DNA from: Burkholderia sp. 4M9327F10
GTDB lineage: Bacteria > Pseudomonadota > Gammaproteobacteria > Burkholderiales > Burkholderiaceae
Assembly (NCBI RefSeq): GCF_005503145.1
Contig: NZ_SCNV01000022.1
Location: 56,734 to 120,733, forward strand
Direction of reading: 5' to 3'
Length of the DNA stretch: 64,000 nt
Part shown: positions 7,576 to 16,328 of the stretch, piece after piece
Layout: each line of letters opens with the position of its first letter
Position numbering within the stretch: position 1 is the stretch's first letter
The notes under the pieces: generated by a model
Seen by the model: only the letters and a program-made list of their open reading frames with translations
What the model was told of the DNA's origin: nothing
The model's database searches: none
Program-made: the position numbers and the translations under genes

Positions 7576-9087
7576 ATGATGAACGACTGGGCAGGCTTGC
7601 CTGCCAACTACAGCGATGTGCTGCGCCGGGCGATGGAATCGCTGTTTCGAACCTTCGAGAATTTCAGCGAGGGGACGTTCATTGTCGACGCCGATGCGCG
7701 CGTGGTGTGGATCAACAAACGCTACGCGGCCCGCTTCGGCTTTGCCGACCCGCAGCAGGCCATCGGCCGGGACTGCGAGGCGGTGATTCCCAACAGTCTG
7801 ATGCGCGAGGTCGTCAAGACCGGCAAGCCGATTCTGCTCGATATCCTCGAGACGGACCGGGAGCCGCTCGTGGTCACGCGTCTGCCGCTGAAGGACGAGA
7901 GCGGCGCGACCGTGGGCGCGGTGGGCTTCGCGCTGTTCGACGAACTGAAAGCGCTGACGCCGCTTTTTTCACACTACTCGCGCTTGCAGCAGGAGCTGAT
8001 TGCCACTCGCCAGTCGCTCGCGCAGGCGCGGCGGGCGAAGTACACCTTCGCAAGCTTTGTGGGCACCAGCGCGGCGAGCCTCGAGGTCAAGCGCCAGGGC
8101 AGGCGGGCGGCGCAGGTCGATTCGCCGGTGCTGCTGCTCGGCGAAACCGGCACCGGCAAGGAACTGCTCGCGCATGCGATCCACGGTGCGTCGGGACGGG
8201 CCAACCAGCCGCTCGTCACCGTCAACGTGGCGGCGATTCCCGAGACGTTGCTCGAAGTCGAGTTCTTCGGCGCGGTGGCAGGCGCCTACACCGGTGCGGA
8301 GCGCAAGGGGCGGGTCGGGAAGTTCGAACTGGCCGATCACGGCACGCTGTTTCTCGACGAAGTCGGCGATATGCCGCTGCCATTGCAAGGCAAGCTGTTG
8401 CGCGTGCTGCAGGACAACGAGTTCGAGCCGCTTGGCTCGAACCGCATCGTGCGCGCCGACGTGCGCATTATCGCGGCGACCTCGGCCGATCTGCCGGCGC
8501 TGGTCGCGGCGGGGCGCTTCCGTGCGGATCTGTTCTATCGTCTGAACGTGCTGACGATCCACGCGCCGCCGCTGCGCGAGCGGCTCGCGGATATCGAATC
8601 GCTCGCCTATGCGATGCTCGAAGACCTGTCCACGCGCGCTCATGGTGGCGCTCACTTCGAATTGCAGGAAGACGCGTTGCGTCTGCTGTGCTCACACGCG
8701 TGGCCCGGCAATGTGCGGGAGTTGCGCAACACGCTGGAGCGGGCGGTGATGTTGTCCGATAGCGAGCGCATTGATGCCGATGCGCTTGCGCCGTTCATCA
8801 GTCCGTTGCAGGGGAGCCGCAGCAGTGCAATGCCGTTTGCCGCGGGTTTGGCGCTCGCGTCCGATCCAGTCAATGTGCCGCTTGCAGCGAACGCGCACTT
8901 TGCGGCGGGGCAGCGGGACACCGAAGCGTCGCTATCGTGGGCCGAGGCGATGGCCGGTTTCGAGAAGCGCTTTCTGAGCGAGGCGCTGCGCGCCAACGGC
9001 GGGCACGTGATCGAGACGGCGGCGCAGATCGGTATGGGGCGCGCCACGCTTTATAAGAAAATCGCGGCATACGGTATCGCTGTTTGA
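7576..9087 (+). CDS. Sigma-54-dependent Fis-family transcriptional activator with PAS domain
   Basis: 503 residues in three parts. The N-terminal PAS-like sensor (about 20-135, FIVDADARVVWINKRYAARFG) is followed by an AAA+ domain with Walker A GETGTGKE (about 189-196), the sigma-54 contact loop GAYTGA (about 236-241) and Walker B GTLFLDEVGD (about 256-265). A C-terminal Fis-type helix-turn-helix (GGHVIETAAQIGMGRATLYKK) ends the protein. GAYTGA is an accepted variant of GAFTGA. It would remodel sigma-54 RNA polymerase at the divergent permease promoter in response to a small molecule sensed by PAS. It resembles HbcR-type regulators, but the signal is not visible in the sequence. Start is ATGATG at 7576. 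Confidence 0.9.
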   Translation: MMNDWAGLPANYSDVLRRAMESLFRTFENFSEGTFIVDADARVVWINKRYAARFGFADPQQAIGRDCEAVIPNSLMREVVKTGKPILLDILETDREPLVVTRLPLKDESGATVGAVGFALFDELKALTPLFSHYSRLQQELIATRQSLAQARRAKYTFASFVGTSAASLEVKRQGRRAAQVDSPVLLLGETGTGKELLAHAIHGASGRANQPLVTVNVAAIPETLLEVEFFGAVAGAYTGAERKGRVGKFELADHGTLFLDEVGDMPLPLQGKLLRVLQDNEFEPLGSNRIVRADVRIIAATSADLPALVAAGRFRADLFYRLNVLTIHAPPLRERLADIESLAYAMLEDLSTRAHGGAHFELQEDALRLLCSHAWPGNVRELRNTLERAVMLSDSERIDADALAPFISPLQGSRSSAMPFAAGLALASDPVNVPLAANAHFAAGQRDTEASLSWAEAMAGFEKRFLSEALRANGGHVIETAAQIGMGRATLYKKIAAYGIAV

Positions 9088-9165
9088 GCGAAGGGAAGCA
9101 GAGTCTGCGAGCGCACTCGTAGCGATCTTTGGATGGTAGTCCGATCAATACAGTCGGGAGGTGCG

Positions 9166-9723
9166 ATGAAGTCCTGGTCTGTCGTTGCGCTGCCGGTGTG
9201 CCTGTTGCTGCTGAGCGCTTCAGGGTACGCGCAGGAGCCTGAGTTCAAGAACTGGTACAACGACCCGTTCTTCACGCTCTCTCAAGGCTTCGCCGATTGT
9301 CCGACCCCGCTCGGCCCCCTGACGACGCGTGCGCAAATGGAAGACGACGCGCACTACCGGGTCGAGCGCGGCACGACTTGCTGGCTCGCGCACAAGTGCT
9401 CGAAGCCAAACTCGTACCTCTACGACGCGCCGATCGCCGACGCGATCCGCGCGCACTTCGCGGATGCCCGTGGGTTCGACGGCGCCAGCGTGTGGATCAC
9501 CGTGCAGCGCCGCTTCGTCTATGCCGAAGGATGTGCGCCGCGTTCGTTCGATCGCCGCGCGCTGCAACAGCAACTCGAAGCGATTCCCGACGTCGAGCAG
9601 GTCTTCATGCGGATCGGCACGGATGCACACGGACCGCTTCCCTACAAAACGCTTGCCGCACCGGATGCCCCTGTGAGCGACCCGGCAAGCAGTCCCGGCG
9701 ACACGCCCGCTGCTCACGAGTGA
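9166..9723 (+). CDS. Secreted protein of unknown function, possibly BON-like
   Basis: 185 residues with a Sec signal peptide (SVVALPVCLLLLSASGYAQ). An in-frame ATG at 9133 exists, but ATG 9166 is preferred because GGGAGGTG lies immediately before it. The mature part contains a Cys-rich segment (DCPTPLGP, RGTTCWLAHKCSKPNSY) and a C-terminal stretch of alternating helix and strand (DGASVWITVQRRFVYAEGC, then LQQQLEAIPDVEQVFMRIG). That arrangement resembles a single BON domain, which binds membranes or ligands in the periplasm; the assignment is tentative. The four Cys of the first part suggest disulfides. It stands alone after the sigma-54 regulator. Confidence 0.65.
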   Translation: MKSWSVVALPVCLLLLSASGYAQEPEFKNWYNDPFFTLSQGFADCPTPLGPLTTRAQMEDDAHYRVERGTTCWLAHKCSKPNSYLYDAPIADAIRAHFADARGFDGASVWITVQRRFVYAEGCAPRSFDRRALQQQLEAIPDVEQVFMRIGTDAHGPLPYKTLAAPDAPVSDPASSPGDTPAAHE

Positions 9724-9788
9724 CGCAGTGCAACGCGCGCATGGCACAATCGCTGGGTCGAAGAATTAGATACGGATCGGGGCTCTCA

Positions 9789-10100
9789 ATGAAACGCAGC
9801 TACTCATTCTCTGCACGAACGGAACATGCAGGCCGTACAGCCCGCACCCTGCGTGCGGCGCTCGGCACGCTTGGCGGCTTTGCCATGCTCGCGGCTCTCG
9901 CCGGTTGCAGCAGCAGCCCGCCGCTGTTCCTGCCTGACGGCCGGCCTACCACGCTGGTTCAGTGTCCGCAGGGCTCGGACTCGTGCGCGCAGCAGGCGCG
10001 CGCCAATTGCGGCGGCCAGTTCGAGACGGTCCGCCAGTCAAGGGATGACGGCACCCTCAGCCTGATCTACGCCTGCCCTGTGAAGTCGAACGCGCAGTAG
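9789..10100 (+). CDS. Small lipoprotein of unknown function
   Basis: 103 residues. A long basic N-region precedes a hydrophobic core and lipobox LAALAGC, so the protein is probably lipidated and anchored in the envelope. The mature part is about 55 residues with three further Cys (VQCPQGSDSCAQQARANCGG), suggesting a small disulfide-stabilised domain. It follows the secreted protein at 9166 by 65 bases and may be co-transcribed. No family recognised. Confidence 0.7.
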   Translation: MKRSYSFSARTEHAGRTARTLRAALGTLGGFAMLAALAGCSSSPPLFLPDGRPTTLVQCPQGSDSCAQQARANCGGQFETVRQSRDDGTLSLIYACPVKSNAQ

Positions 10101-10679
10101 CCGCAGTAGTTCTTTCGCGCCCCGCTGCCCGCTGCCCGTGCCGCGAGGCGCGAGGCGCGGCAGCGGCGGGCGTATCCCCCGGGCCGGCGTGGCCCGTCTG
10201 AACCGGCCGTGGCCCGGCCAGGCGTTCAGAATCCGCAAAGACCTGTCCCCTGCGGTGAAATCGTTCACCGTGTCATAAATGCATTGCACCATACGGTCAT
10301 ATTGGGTGGGGATTTAACTCGCCCGCAACGCCCGTTTGGGAATGACATGCGGCGTATTTTCATGAGCCGCTGACTACTCATTCCCAGAATGAGGAACATG
10401 CAAGCCGCTTTGGCGCCGTTATTGCATTTTCTTCACGCGTTATTACAGGCGGTGGTTTATTGACGAACCCGCATTTGTCGGTGCGGCGGGTAACGGACGC
10501 CTCGTGCGCTTGCCTTTATCGTTGTTGCCAGAGCGCTACCGCACTCATGTTCCCGTCAAATGCGCGGCACATATCTAACAAAGTTAGCCGGGAAGATTTT
10601 CCAGGTGCGGTGAGAGAAGCGCCAAGCGGCACGTTTCATGCTTTTGCTTTCGGTCAGATAAATATTTCCGGGGAAAGTA
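10101..10679. other. Intergenic region of 579 bp with a possible structured leader
   Basis: No convincing gene. The first 110 bases are very GC-rich with several GGCCCG/CGGGCC blocks. The rest is more AT-rich and contains a nested inverted repeat at 10338-10385 (outer arms GGGAATGA and TCATTCCC, inner arms GCGGC and GCCGC), immediately followed by CTCATT-N5-AATGAG. A short frame after this (24 codons from 10391) encodes a hydrophobic peptide but has no clear ribosome site, so it is not called. Confidence 0.5.
10338..10393 (+). promoter_or_regulatory. Nested hairpin, possible regulatory leader
   Basis: An 8-bp outer stem (GGGAATGA / TCATTCCC) encloses a 5-bp stem (GCGGC / GCCGC). The right outer arm can also pair in the alternative CTCATT-CCCAG-AATGAG hairpin. 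Mutually exclusive stems are a feature of RNA switches, but no known riboswitch class is recognised. Confidence 0.25.
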
Positions 10680-10907
10680 ATGAATCACCATCAACTCGAA
10701 AAAGACATCCTGCATCTTGAACAGGTGATTGCACGGATTTCCGCCACGGACCGCATTCCGTTGTCATATTGGCGCAACCGGCTCAAATCGGTGTCAGACG
10801 CGGCTCTGATGCCGTCCCATGCGAGCCGCGTCAGGCGGCTCAACGAAGCACTGAGCGCACTCGAGGCGCGCGAAGAATTGACCCTCAGTTCGACCAATGT
10901 ACGGTAA
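10680..10907 (+). CDS. Small hypothetical helical protein
   Basis: 75 residues, rich in charged and Leu residues (LEKDILHLEQVIARIS), predicted to be mostly helical, with no signal peptide or membrane segment. A strong ribosome site (GGGGAAAG) stands 5 bases before ATG 10680, which supports expression. It is preceded by a long leader with inverted repeats. No family recognised; a small regulatory or adaptor protein is possible. Confidence 0.55.
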   Translation: MNHHQLEKDILHLEQVIARISATDRIPLSYWRNRLKSVSDAALMPSHASRVRRLNEALSALEAREELTLSSTNVR

Positions 10908-11008
10908 CGTTTAGCTGACAGTCCGATAACGTTACGTATCATTTTTACCTGATGCGGTAACGCCGTAACCGGAACGTCCAAATTTTGCCGATTTTGTGCC
11001 GCTTGCTT

Positions 11009-11025
11009 GGGGTGACGGTCACCCC
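11009..11025. promoter_or_regulatory. Perfect palindrome upstream of the serine hydrolase
   Basis: GGGGTGAC-G-GTCACCCC has 8-bp perfect arms around one base, 38 bases before the start at 11064. It may be an operator for an unknown regulator. No transcription start can be fixed, so function is speculative. Confidence 0.35.
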
Positions 11026-11063
11026 GGCATCGGTACGCAGACATTGCTCATTCAGGACGACGG

Positions 11064-12263
11064 ATGCAAAAAGCAGGATTTTCCGCGGCGAGACTCGCAC
11101 ACGTGACGACCGCCATGCAGGGCTATGTGGAGCGTGGTGAAGTAGCGGGCGTAGTCACGCTGGCGTGGCGGCACGGCGAGATAGCGCACTTCGAGCCGTC
11201 AGGCTGGCGCGACGAGGCCGAGCAGCTTCCCATGCAGCGCGACACGCTGTTTCGTATCGCCTCCATGACCAAGCCGGTCACGAGCGCGGCCATCATGATG
11301 CTGATCGAACAGGATCAGCTCGCGTTGGATGCTCCCGTGGCGCACTGGCTTCCCGAACTGGCGTCGCCACGCGTGCTGCGCGATGTCTCGGGTCCGCTCG
11401 ACCAGACCGAGCCGGTGCGGGCGCCAATCACGGTGCTGGACCTGCTCACTCATCGCGCCGGCTTTGCTTACCACTTCACCGCCACCGGACCGATCGCCGA
11501 GGCGTATGAGGCCGTCTTCAACGGCATTGAATCGCAGGCGGGCCCGGACGCGTGGCTCGCGCGGGTGGCGACGCTGCCGTTGATGTTCCAGCCGGGCACG
11601 CGCTGGCACTACGGCATCGCGACAGACATCCTGGGTGTGCTGATTGAACGCGTCAGCGGTCTGACGCTCGGCGAGTTTTTTCGCACCCGCATCTTCGAAC
11701 CGTTGGGGATGCGCGACACTGCGTTCTCGGTGCCCGAGACACAACTCGCCCGGCTCGCGACGGCCTACGGCATCCATCCGGGTACGCGCGAGCGTGTCGT
11801 CGAGGATCGGCCGGCAACGAGCCGTTGGGCGAACCCGAAGCGTTTTCAAGGCGGCGGTGGCGGGCTCGTTTCCACGGCCGAAGACTATCTGCAGTTCGCC
11901 CGCTTGCTGTTGGCGCGCGGCCGGGTCGGCGAGACCCGTCTGCTTTCGCATCGCTCGGTCGACCTGATGCGATCTAACTTCCTGAGCCGCGATCAACGCC
12001 GGGTGCCTGCATTCGGGCAAATCGTCTGGGCAGGCCAGGGCTTTGGACTGGGCCTGTCCATCGTCGACGATCCGGCGCAGCAGTTGCCGCTCGGCTATCG
12101 CTCGACTGGCTCGTTCGGCTGGCCAGGGGCGTACGGCACTAGCTGGTTCGCCGATCCGGTGGAAAACCTGATTGGGCTGATGCTGATCCAGCGCCGCGCG
12201 GTCGAGCCGTTTCCGATGTCGGTCGAGTTCGAGCGCCGTCTGTACGATGCCATTGACGATTGA
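11064..12263 (+). CDS. Beta-lactamase-family serine hydrolase (EstB-like esterase)
   Basis: 399 residues of the class C beta-lactamase/penicillin-binding-like fold. The active-site SxxK motif is S67-M-T-K70 within FRIASMTKPVTS, and Y183 in WHYGIATDILG is the likely general base, as in EstB of Burkholderia gladioli. LLTHRAGFAYHF is the usual following helix. There is no clear signal peptide, so a cytoplasmic esterase or transacylase on small esters is more likely than a beta-lactamase. Monocistronic; AGGACGACGG precedes the ATG. The physiological substrate is unknown. Confidence 0.85.
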   Translation: MQKAGFSAARLAHVTTAMQGYVERGEVAGVVTLAWRHGEIAHFEPSGWRDEAEQLPMQRDTLFRIASMTKPVTSAAIMMLIEQDQLALDAPVAHWLPELASPRVLRDVSGPLDQTEPVRAPITVLDLLTHRAGFAYHFTATGPIAEAYEAVFNGIESQAGPDAWLARVATLPLMFQPGTRWHYGIATDILGVLIERVSGLTLGEFFRTRIFEPLGMRDTAFSVPETQLARLATAYGIHPGTRERVVEDRPATSRWANPKRFQGGGGGLVSTAEDYLQFARLLLARGRVGETRLLSHRSVDLMRSNFLSRDQRRVPAFGQIVWAGQGFGLGLSIVDDPAQQLPLGYRSTGSFGWPGAYGTSWFADPVENLIGLMLIQRRAVEPFPMSVEFERRLYDAIDD

Positions 12264-12380
12264 TCGAAGCGCCTGCTTCGGGCGCTGTTAAACCGGAAAT
12301 GCATCGGCGGTGCTATCCGGCACCTTTTCGATCTGATAGGGTCACACTGCAGTTATCCAACCGACTGGAGACGACCGTAT

Positions 12381-12677
12381 ATGGCCACTTACAAGCAATT
12401 GACTGCGCAGCTCGAAAAGCTTCACAAGGAAGTCGCGCTCGCTCGGGAAAAAGAAATTGAGCAGGCGATTGCCGATATCAAGCAGAAGATTGTGGAGTAC
12501 GGCATTACCGCAGAGGAACTTGGCTTCTCAAGCAAACGTTCGGCGGCAAAGAAGACCCCGTTGCCGGCGAAATATCGCAACCCGAAGACCGGCGAAACAT
12601 GGAGCGGCCGCGGCCGTTCGCCGGGCTGGCTCGCAGGTAAGAATCGCGAGCGCTTCCTGATCACCGGCGAGGCGTAG
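12381..12677 (+). CDS. H-NS family nucleoid-associated protein
   Basis: 98 residues. The N-terminal half is a coiled-coil oligomerisation segment (LTAQLEKLHKEVALAREKEI); the C-terminal half carries the H-NS DNA-binding motif YRNPKTGETWSGRGRSPGWL. The short form is typical of beta-proteobacteria. It would silence AT-rich, often horizontally acquired DNA, and the window contains such a stretch after 59.8 kb. Ribosome site CTGGAGACG precedes ATG 12381. Monocistronic, followed by a hairpin. Confidence 0.92.
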   Translation: MATYKQLTAQLEKLHKEVALAREKEIEQAIADIKQKIVEYGITAEELGFSSKRSAAKKTPLPAKYRNPKTGETWSGRGRSPGWLAGKNRERFLITGEA

Positions 12678-12682
12678 CGAAT

Positions 12683-12712
12683 GGACGGTACGCCCCAGGC
12701 GGCGTGCCGTCC
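12683..12712 (+). terminator. Hairpin downstream of the H-NS gene
   Basis: A 12-base arm (GGACGGTACGCC) pairs with GGCGTGCCGTCC with one G-T position and a 6-base loop, starting 6 bases after the stop codon. No T run follows, so it may need Rho or act as an mRNA 3' end stabiliser. Confidence 0.5.
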
Positions 12713-13292
12713 GCCACAAGTGAAGCGGCGCTGACAACTTTACGCACCGCCGCGTTAGTCCCGAAAACACTCACCTTTCCCGTTTGCCGCAGCCGCTGAA
12801 TCCCTGAGCGGCTGCGCATTGTGTTGCGGCACTGTTCCGTTTTCTGAAATGCTGTCATCCAGTGTGCACGGTTTTAATGCGTGAGTCCCGCTTGCCGTGT
12901 CAAGTACTGAGTTGTGCCTGGCGAAAAGTCTGAATGCCTTATCTGGCAAGGGATTACTTGACCTATAGGTGATCCGTCAGGCGCTGTTTTCGTGTGCCCT
13001 GAGCGCGTTGCTTTCGCCGTTTGTCGCGCTTCGGACCAGCCCGCACGCCAGGATGTCCGGTGCGTGCGCAGGGCCGATAACCCTCACCGCAAGCGAGTTT
13101 TTTGCCGTTTGCGCCCAAGCTCCCGAAAACCCTCACCTTAACGGCGAAACCGTTGCCACTGCGTCAGTTCGCCTAGGAGAAACCCGGAGTTGAGTCCGCC
13201 TCATACCCAGGATCAAAAAACATCAATTCATGGTCGCTCATCTCGAATAGCACAATCCGCTCATCAACCCCCAACCCTTGACGGGATCAGAC
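12713..13292. other. Long intergenic region before the Fae gene
   Basis: No supported gene; a 74-codon frame at 12969 lacks a ribosome site and family features. The region holds a perfect 10-bp hairpin at 12788-12816 (CGCAGCCGCT / AGCGGCTGCG). It also holds three copies of the 15-mer CCGAWAACMCTCACC at 12761-12775, 13075-13089 and 13124-13138. The direct repeats could be binding sites controlling the downstream operon. Confidence 0.4.
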
Positions 13293-13817
13293 ATGAGCGT
13301 ATCGACGGAAAAGCAACTCTATATTGGCGAAGGTTTCGAAGGCCCGGGCGTGAACCTCGCGCACATCAACGTATTGGTCGGTCCGCGTAATGGCCCGGCC
13401 GGCCAGGCATTCGCCACCGCGCTGTCGACGCCGTCTGCCGGTCACGCGCCGTTCGTGGTGATCGCCCGCCCGGGTATTCCCACCAAGCCGCTGACGCTGT
13501 ATGTGAACAAGGCGCAGATCGAAGGCGACTTCCACGGCAATGCCACGTGGGGTGCATCGCAAGCGGGCATCGCCAAGGCAGTCGCCGAGTCGCTCGAGAA
13601 TGGCACGTTGCCGCCGGAAGCGGAAAACGACTGGGTTGTCGTGTCGGCAAACTGGGTCAATCCGAAGACCGACAATCTCGACGCAGTGTTCGAGAACAAC
13701 TACCGCGCCTGCAAGAACGCGATTCTCGCCGCGATGAAAGGCTTGCCGCATCGTGACGAAGTGTTCGCCGCCGCGCGCGACGTATCGAACCCGTTCTACA
13801 CGCCGAAGCAGCGTTAA
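13293..13817 (+). CDS. fae: Formaldehyde-activating enzyme (Fae) homologue
   Basis: 174 residues, the usual Fae length. It aligns along its length with Fae: GEGFEGPGVNLAHINVLVGP near the N-terminus with H24 matching the catalytic His of the Methylobacterium enzyme, KPLTLYVNKAQI in the middle, and WGASQAGIAKAVAESLENG. Fae condenses formaldehyde with tetrahydromethanopterin. The other pterin-pathway genes (mtdB, mch, fhc) are not adjacent. It starts a run of same-strand genes with an aldo/keto reductase and an aldehyde dehydrogenase, 17 bases before the former. The context suggests aldehyde handling; acting on another carbonyl is possible. ATG 13293 is preferred over upstream frame extension to 13278. 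Confidence 0.85.
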   Translation: MSVSTEKQLYIGEGFEGPGVNLAHINVLVGPRNGPAGQAFATALSTPSAGHAPFVVIARPGIPTKPLTLYVNKAQIEGDFHGNATWGASQAGIAKAVAESLENGTLPPEAENDWVVVSANWVNPKTDNLDAVFENNYRACKNAILAAMKGLPHRDEVFAAARDVSNPFYTPKQR

Positions 13818-13834
13818 GACAGGAGACAAACACA

Positions 13835-14872
13835 ATGGAATACGTTCGCCTCGGCCAGTCGGGCCTGAAAGTGTCGCGTTTGTGCCTCGGCACAATGAAC
13901 ATGGGCACGCCGCAATGGAAGCCGTGGATTTTCGACGAAGCGCAAAGCGAGCCGATCGTGCGTCATGCGCTCGAAGCCGGCGTCAACTTTATCGACCTGG
14001 CAGATTTTTATTCGACCGGTGTCGGCGAAGAGGTGGTGGGCCGCATTCTGAAGCGCATCGCGCGCCGTGAAGAGATCGTCGTGACGACCAAGGTCGGCTA
14101 CGACATGGGCACGTATCAGAACGCCGGCGGTCATTCGCGCAAGCACATCATGGATGGCATCGACGCGTCGCTCGCACGCCTGGGCATGGACTACGTCGAT
14201 ATCTACATGCTGCACTTCTTCGACGTGAACACGCCGGTCGAAGAAACGATGGGCGCGTTGAACGATATCGTGCGTGCGGGCAAGGCGCGCTATATCGGCG
14301 TATCCACCATGTATACGTGGCAGTTCGCCAAGATCATGCAGGTCTGCGAGCGCAATGGCTGGCACAAGCCGATCAACATGCAGTTGCAATTGAACCTGGC
14401 CTATCGCGAGGAAGAGCGCGAGATGATCCCGTACTGCGAGGATCAGGGCGTGGGCGTCTCGGTGTTCAGCCCCCTCGCACGCGGCTTGCTGACGAGCGAC
14501 CCGAACTCCACGCGTAACCAGACCGACTTCTTCACCGCACAAATGTACGGCGATTCGGCTTCGCGTGAAATCGCGGCTTCGGTGGCGCGTGTGGCAGCGG
14601 CGCGCGGTGTCCCGGCAGCGCAGATCGCGCAGGCCTGGGTGCTGAATCATGGCGGCGTCGCCAGTATGCTGGTCGGCGCGGATACGCCCGCGCAATTCGA
14701 CAGCGCGCTCGCCGCACTGGATACGAAGCTCTCCATCGACGAACTCCACGAACTCGAGCGCAACTACACGCCGTGCGATCTGATCAACGATTACACGGCA
14801 GGCAAGCGCATCGCCCGCGAGCCGCGGCCGGCGCAAGGCGCGTTCGCCCAAACCCTGGATAAAGCAGCATGA
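13835..14872 (+). CDS. Aldo/keto reductase
   Basis: 345 residues with the full AKR catalytic tetrad visible: D54 and Y59 in NFIDLADFYS, K86 in IVVTTKVGYD and H127 in IYMLHFFD. It is an NAD(P)-dependent (beta/alpha)8 oxidoreductase interconverting aldehydes/ketones and alcohols. A ribosome site (GACAGGAGAC) precedes ATG 13835. The last codon overlaps the aldehyde dehydrogenase start (ATGA at 14869-14872), so both are translationally coupled. With Fae upstream and the dehydrogenase downstream it probably serves an alcohol/aldehyde oxidation route. Substrate unknown. Confidence 0.88.
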   Translation: MEYVRLGQSGLKVSRLCLGTMNMGTPQWKPWIFDEAQSEPIVRHALEAGVNFIDLADFYSTGVGEEVVGRILKRIARREEIVVTTKVGYDMGTYQNAGGHSRKHIMDGIDASLARLGMDYVDIYMLHFFDVNTPVEETMGALNDIVRAGKARYIGVSTMYTWQFAKIMQVCERNGWHKPINMQLQLNLAYREEEREMIPYCEDQGVGVSVFSPLARGLLTSDPNSTRNQTDFFTAQMYGDSASREIAASVARVAAARGVPAAQIAQAWVLNHGGVASMLVGADTPAQFDSALAALDTKLSIDELHELERNYTPCDLINDYTAGKRIAREPRPAQGAFAQTLDKAA

Positions 14873-16308
14873 GCGATTTTCTCCGCACTGGGCACTACAT
14901 CAACGGCGAGTGGCATCGAGGCGCCGAGACGTATGCCGTTTTGAATCCGGCCAATGGTGAGCTGATCGCCAACGTGGCCAAGGGCGGCGCGGCGGAAACA
15001 CGGCAAGCAATTGCCGCTGCCGAACGCGCGTTTCCGGCGTGGCGTGCGTTGACCGCGAAGGAACGCGGCGCGCGTGTGAAGCGCTGGGGCGAGCTCATGC
15101 TCGAGAACCGCGACGCGCTCGCCGAGCTGATGTCGCGCGAGCAGGGCAAGCCGCTTGCCGAAGCGCGCGGGGAAGTGGGCTATGCCGCAAGCTTCCTGGA
15201 ATGGTTTGCCGAGGAAGCGAAGCGCGCCTACGGCGATGTGATTCCGAGCCCGAATCCGAAAGCGAAGATCATCGTGACGCGTGAGCCGATTGGGGTTGTC
15301 GCGGCTATCACGCCGTGGAATTTCCCGCTGGCGATGATTACGCGCAAGGCTGGTCCGGCATTGGCCGCGGGCTGCACGATGGTGCTCAAGCCTTCGGAAG
15401 AAACGCCCCTGTCCGCGTTCGCGCTGGCCGTGCTGGCCGAACAGGCGGGCATTCCGGCCGGCGTGTTCAATATCGTGTCCGGCGATGCAGTGGCGACTGG
15501 CGGTGAACTGACCGCTTCGCCCGTGGTGCGCAAGCTCTCGTTCACCGGTTCGACACGCGTCGGCAAGCTGCTCGCGAAGCAATCTGCGGACACGCTCAAG
15601 AAGCTCTCGCTGGAACTCGGCGGCAACGCACCGTTCATCGTGTTCGACGATGCGGATATCGAAGCCGCGGTGCAAGGCGCGATGGCTTCAAAGTTTCGCA
15701 ACACTGGGCAGACCTGTGTGTGCGTTAATCGCTTCTACGTGCAGGACGGCATCTATGATGCTTTCACTCAGGCGTTGACGAAGGCCGTGCAGAAGATGCG
15801 CGTCGGCAATGCGCTTGAAGGGGAGGTCGAACAGGGGCCGCTGATCAACGCTGCGGCGTTGAAGAAAGTGGAAACCCATGTGGCCGACGCGTTGGAGAAG
15901 GGCGCCAAAACGCTGACCGGCGGCAAACGTCACGCGCTCGGCGGCACGTTTTACGAACCGACGGTGCTGGTCGAGGCGTCGAAGTCGATGCTGGTTGCCG
16001 GCGAAGAGACCTTCGGTCCGGTGGCGGCATGCTTCCGCTTCAAGACCGAAGAAGAGGCGGTCGCTGCAGCTAACGACACGCCGTTCGGGTTGTCCGCATA
16101 CTTCTACACGCGCGATCTCGGCCGGGCATGGCGCGTGGCCGAGGCCCTGGAAAGCGGCATGGTGGCGGTCAACGAAGGCATCCTCTCAACCGAAGTGGCG
16201 CCGTTCGGCGGTGTCAAGGAGTCGGGGCTGGGCCGCGAAGGCTCGAAGTACGGGCTCGATGAGTATATGGAACTGAAGTACATGATGATGGGCGGTCTCG
16301 GCCGCTAG
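14869..16308 (+). CDS. NAD(P)-dependent aldehyde dehydrogenase (GabD-like)
   Basis: 479 residues, standard ALDH superfamily length. The active site is intact: N in TPWNFPLAM, E249 in LELGGNAPF and nucleophile C283 in NTGQTCVCVNRF. Overall pattern is closest to succinate-semialdehyde dehydrogenases, but automatic GabD labels are often wrong for paralogues. It is coupled by a 4-base overlap to the aldo/keto reductase and is followed by a hairpin and an MFS transporter. It would oxidise the aldehyde produced by its neighbour to an acid. Confidence 0.9.
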   Translation: MSDFLRTGHYINGEWHRGAETYAVLNPANGELIANVAKGGAAETRQAIAAAERAFPAWRALTAKERGARVKRWGELMLENRDALAELMSREQGKPLAEARGEVGYAASFLEWFAEEAKRAYGDVIPSPNPKAKIIVTREPIGVVAAITPWNFPLAMITRKAGPALAAGCTMVLKPSEETPLSAFALAVLAEQAGIPAGVFNIVSGDAVATGGELTASPVVRKLSFTGSTRVGKLLAKQSADTLKKLSLELGGNAPFIVFDDADIEAAVQGAMASKFRNTGQTCVCVNRFYVQDGIYDAFTQALTKAVQKMRVGNALEGEVEQGPLINAAALKKVETHVADALEKGAKTLTGGKRHALGGTFYEPTVLVEASKSMLVAGEETFGPVAACFRFKTEEEAVAAANDTPFGLSAYFYTRDLGRAWRVAEALESGMVAVNEGILSTEVAPFGGVKESGLGREGSKYGLDEYMELKYMMMGGLGR

Positions 16309-16328
16309 TCGTCGCACTACCCGTAACA

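Noticed and set aside
10460..10720. 86-codon frame in the leader of the 75-residue protein
   Set aside because: Overlaps the better supported gene at 10680, no ribosome site.
12969..13193. 74-codon frame before fae with a hydrophobic start
   Set aside because: Starts with GTG without a ribosome site, no family pattern, and overlaps the direct repeats.
13814..14851. 345-codon frame on the minus strand opposite the aldo/keto reductase
   Set aside because: Third-position GC shadow of a gene with a complete catalytic tetrad; no ribosome site or family.
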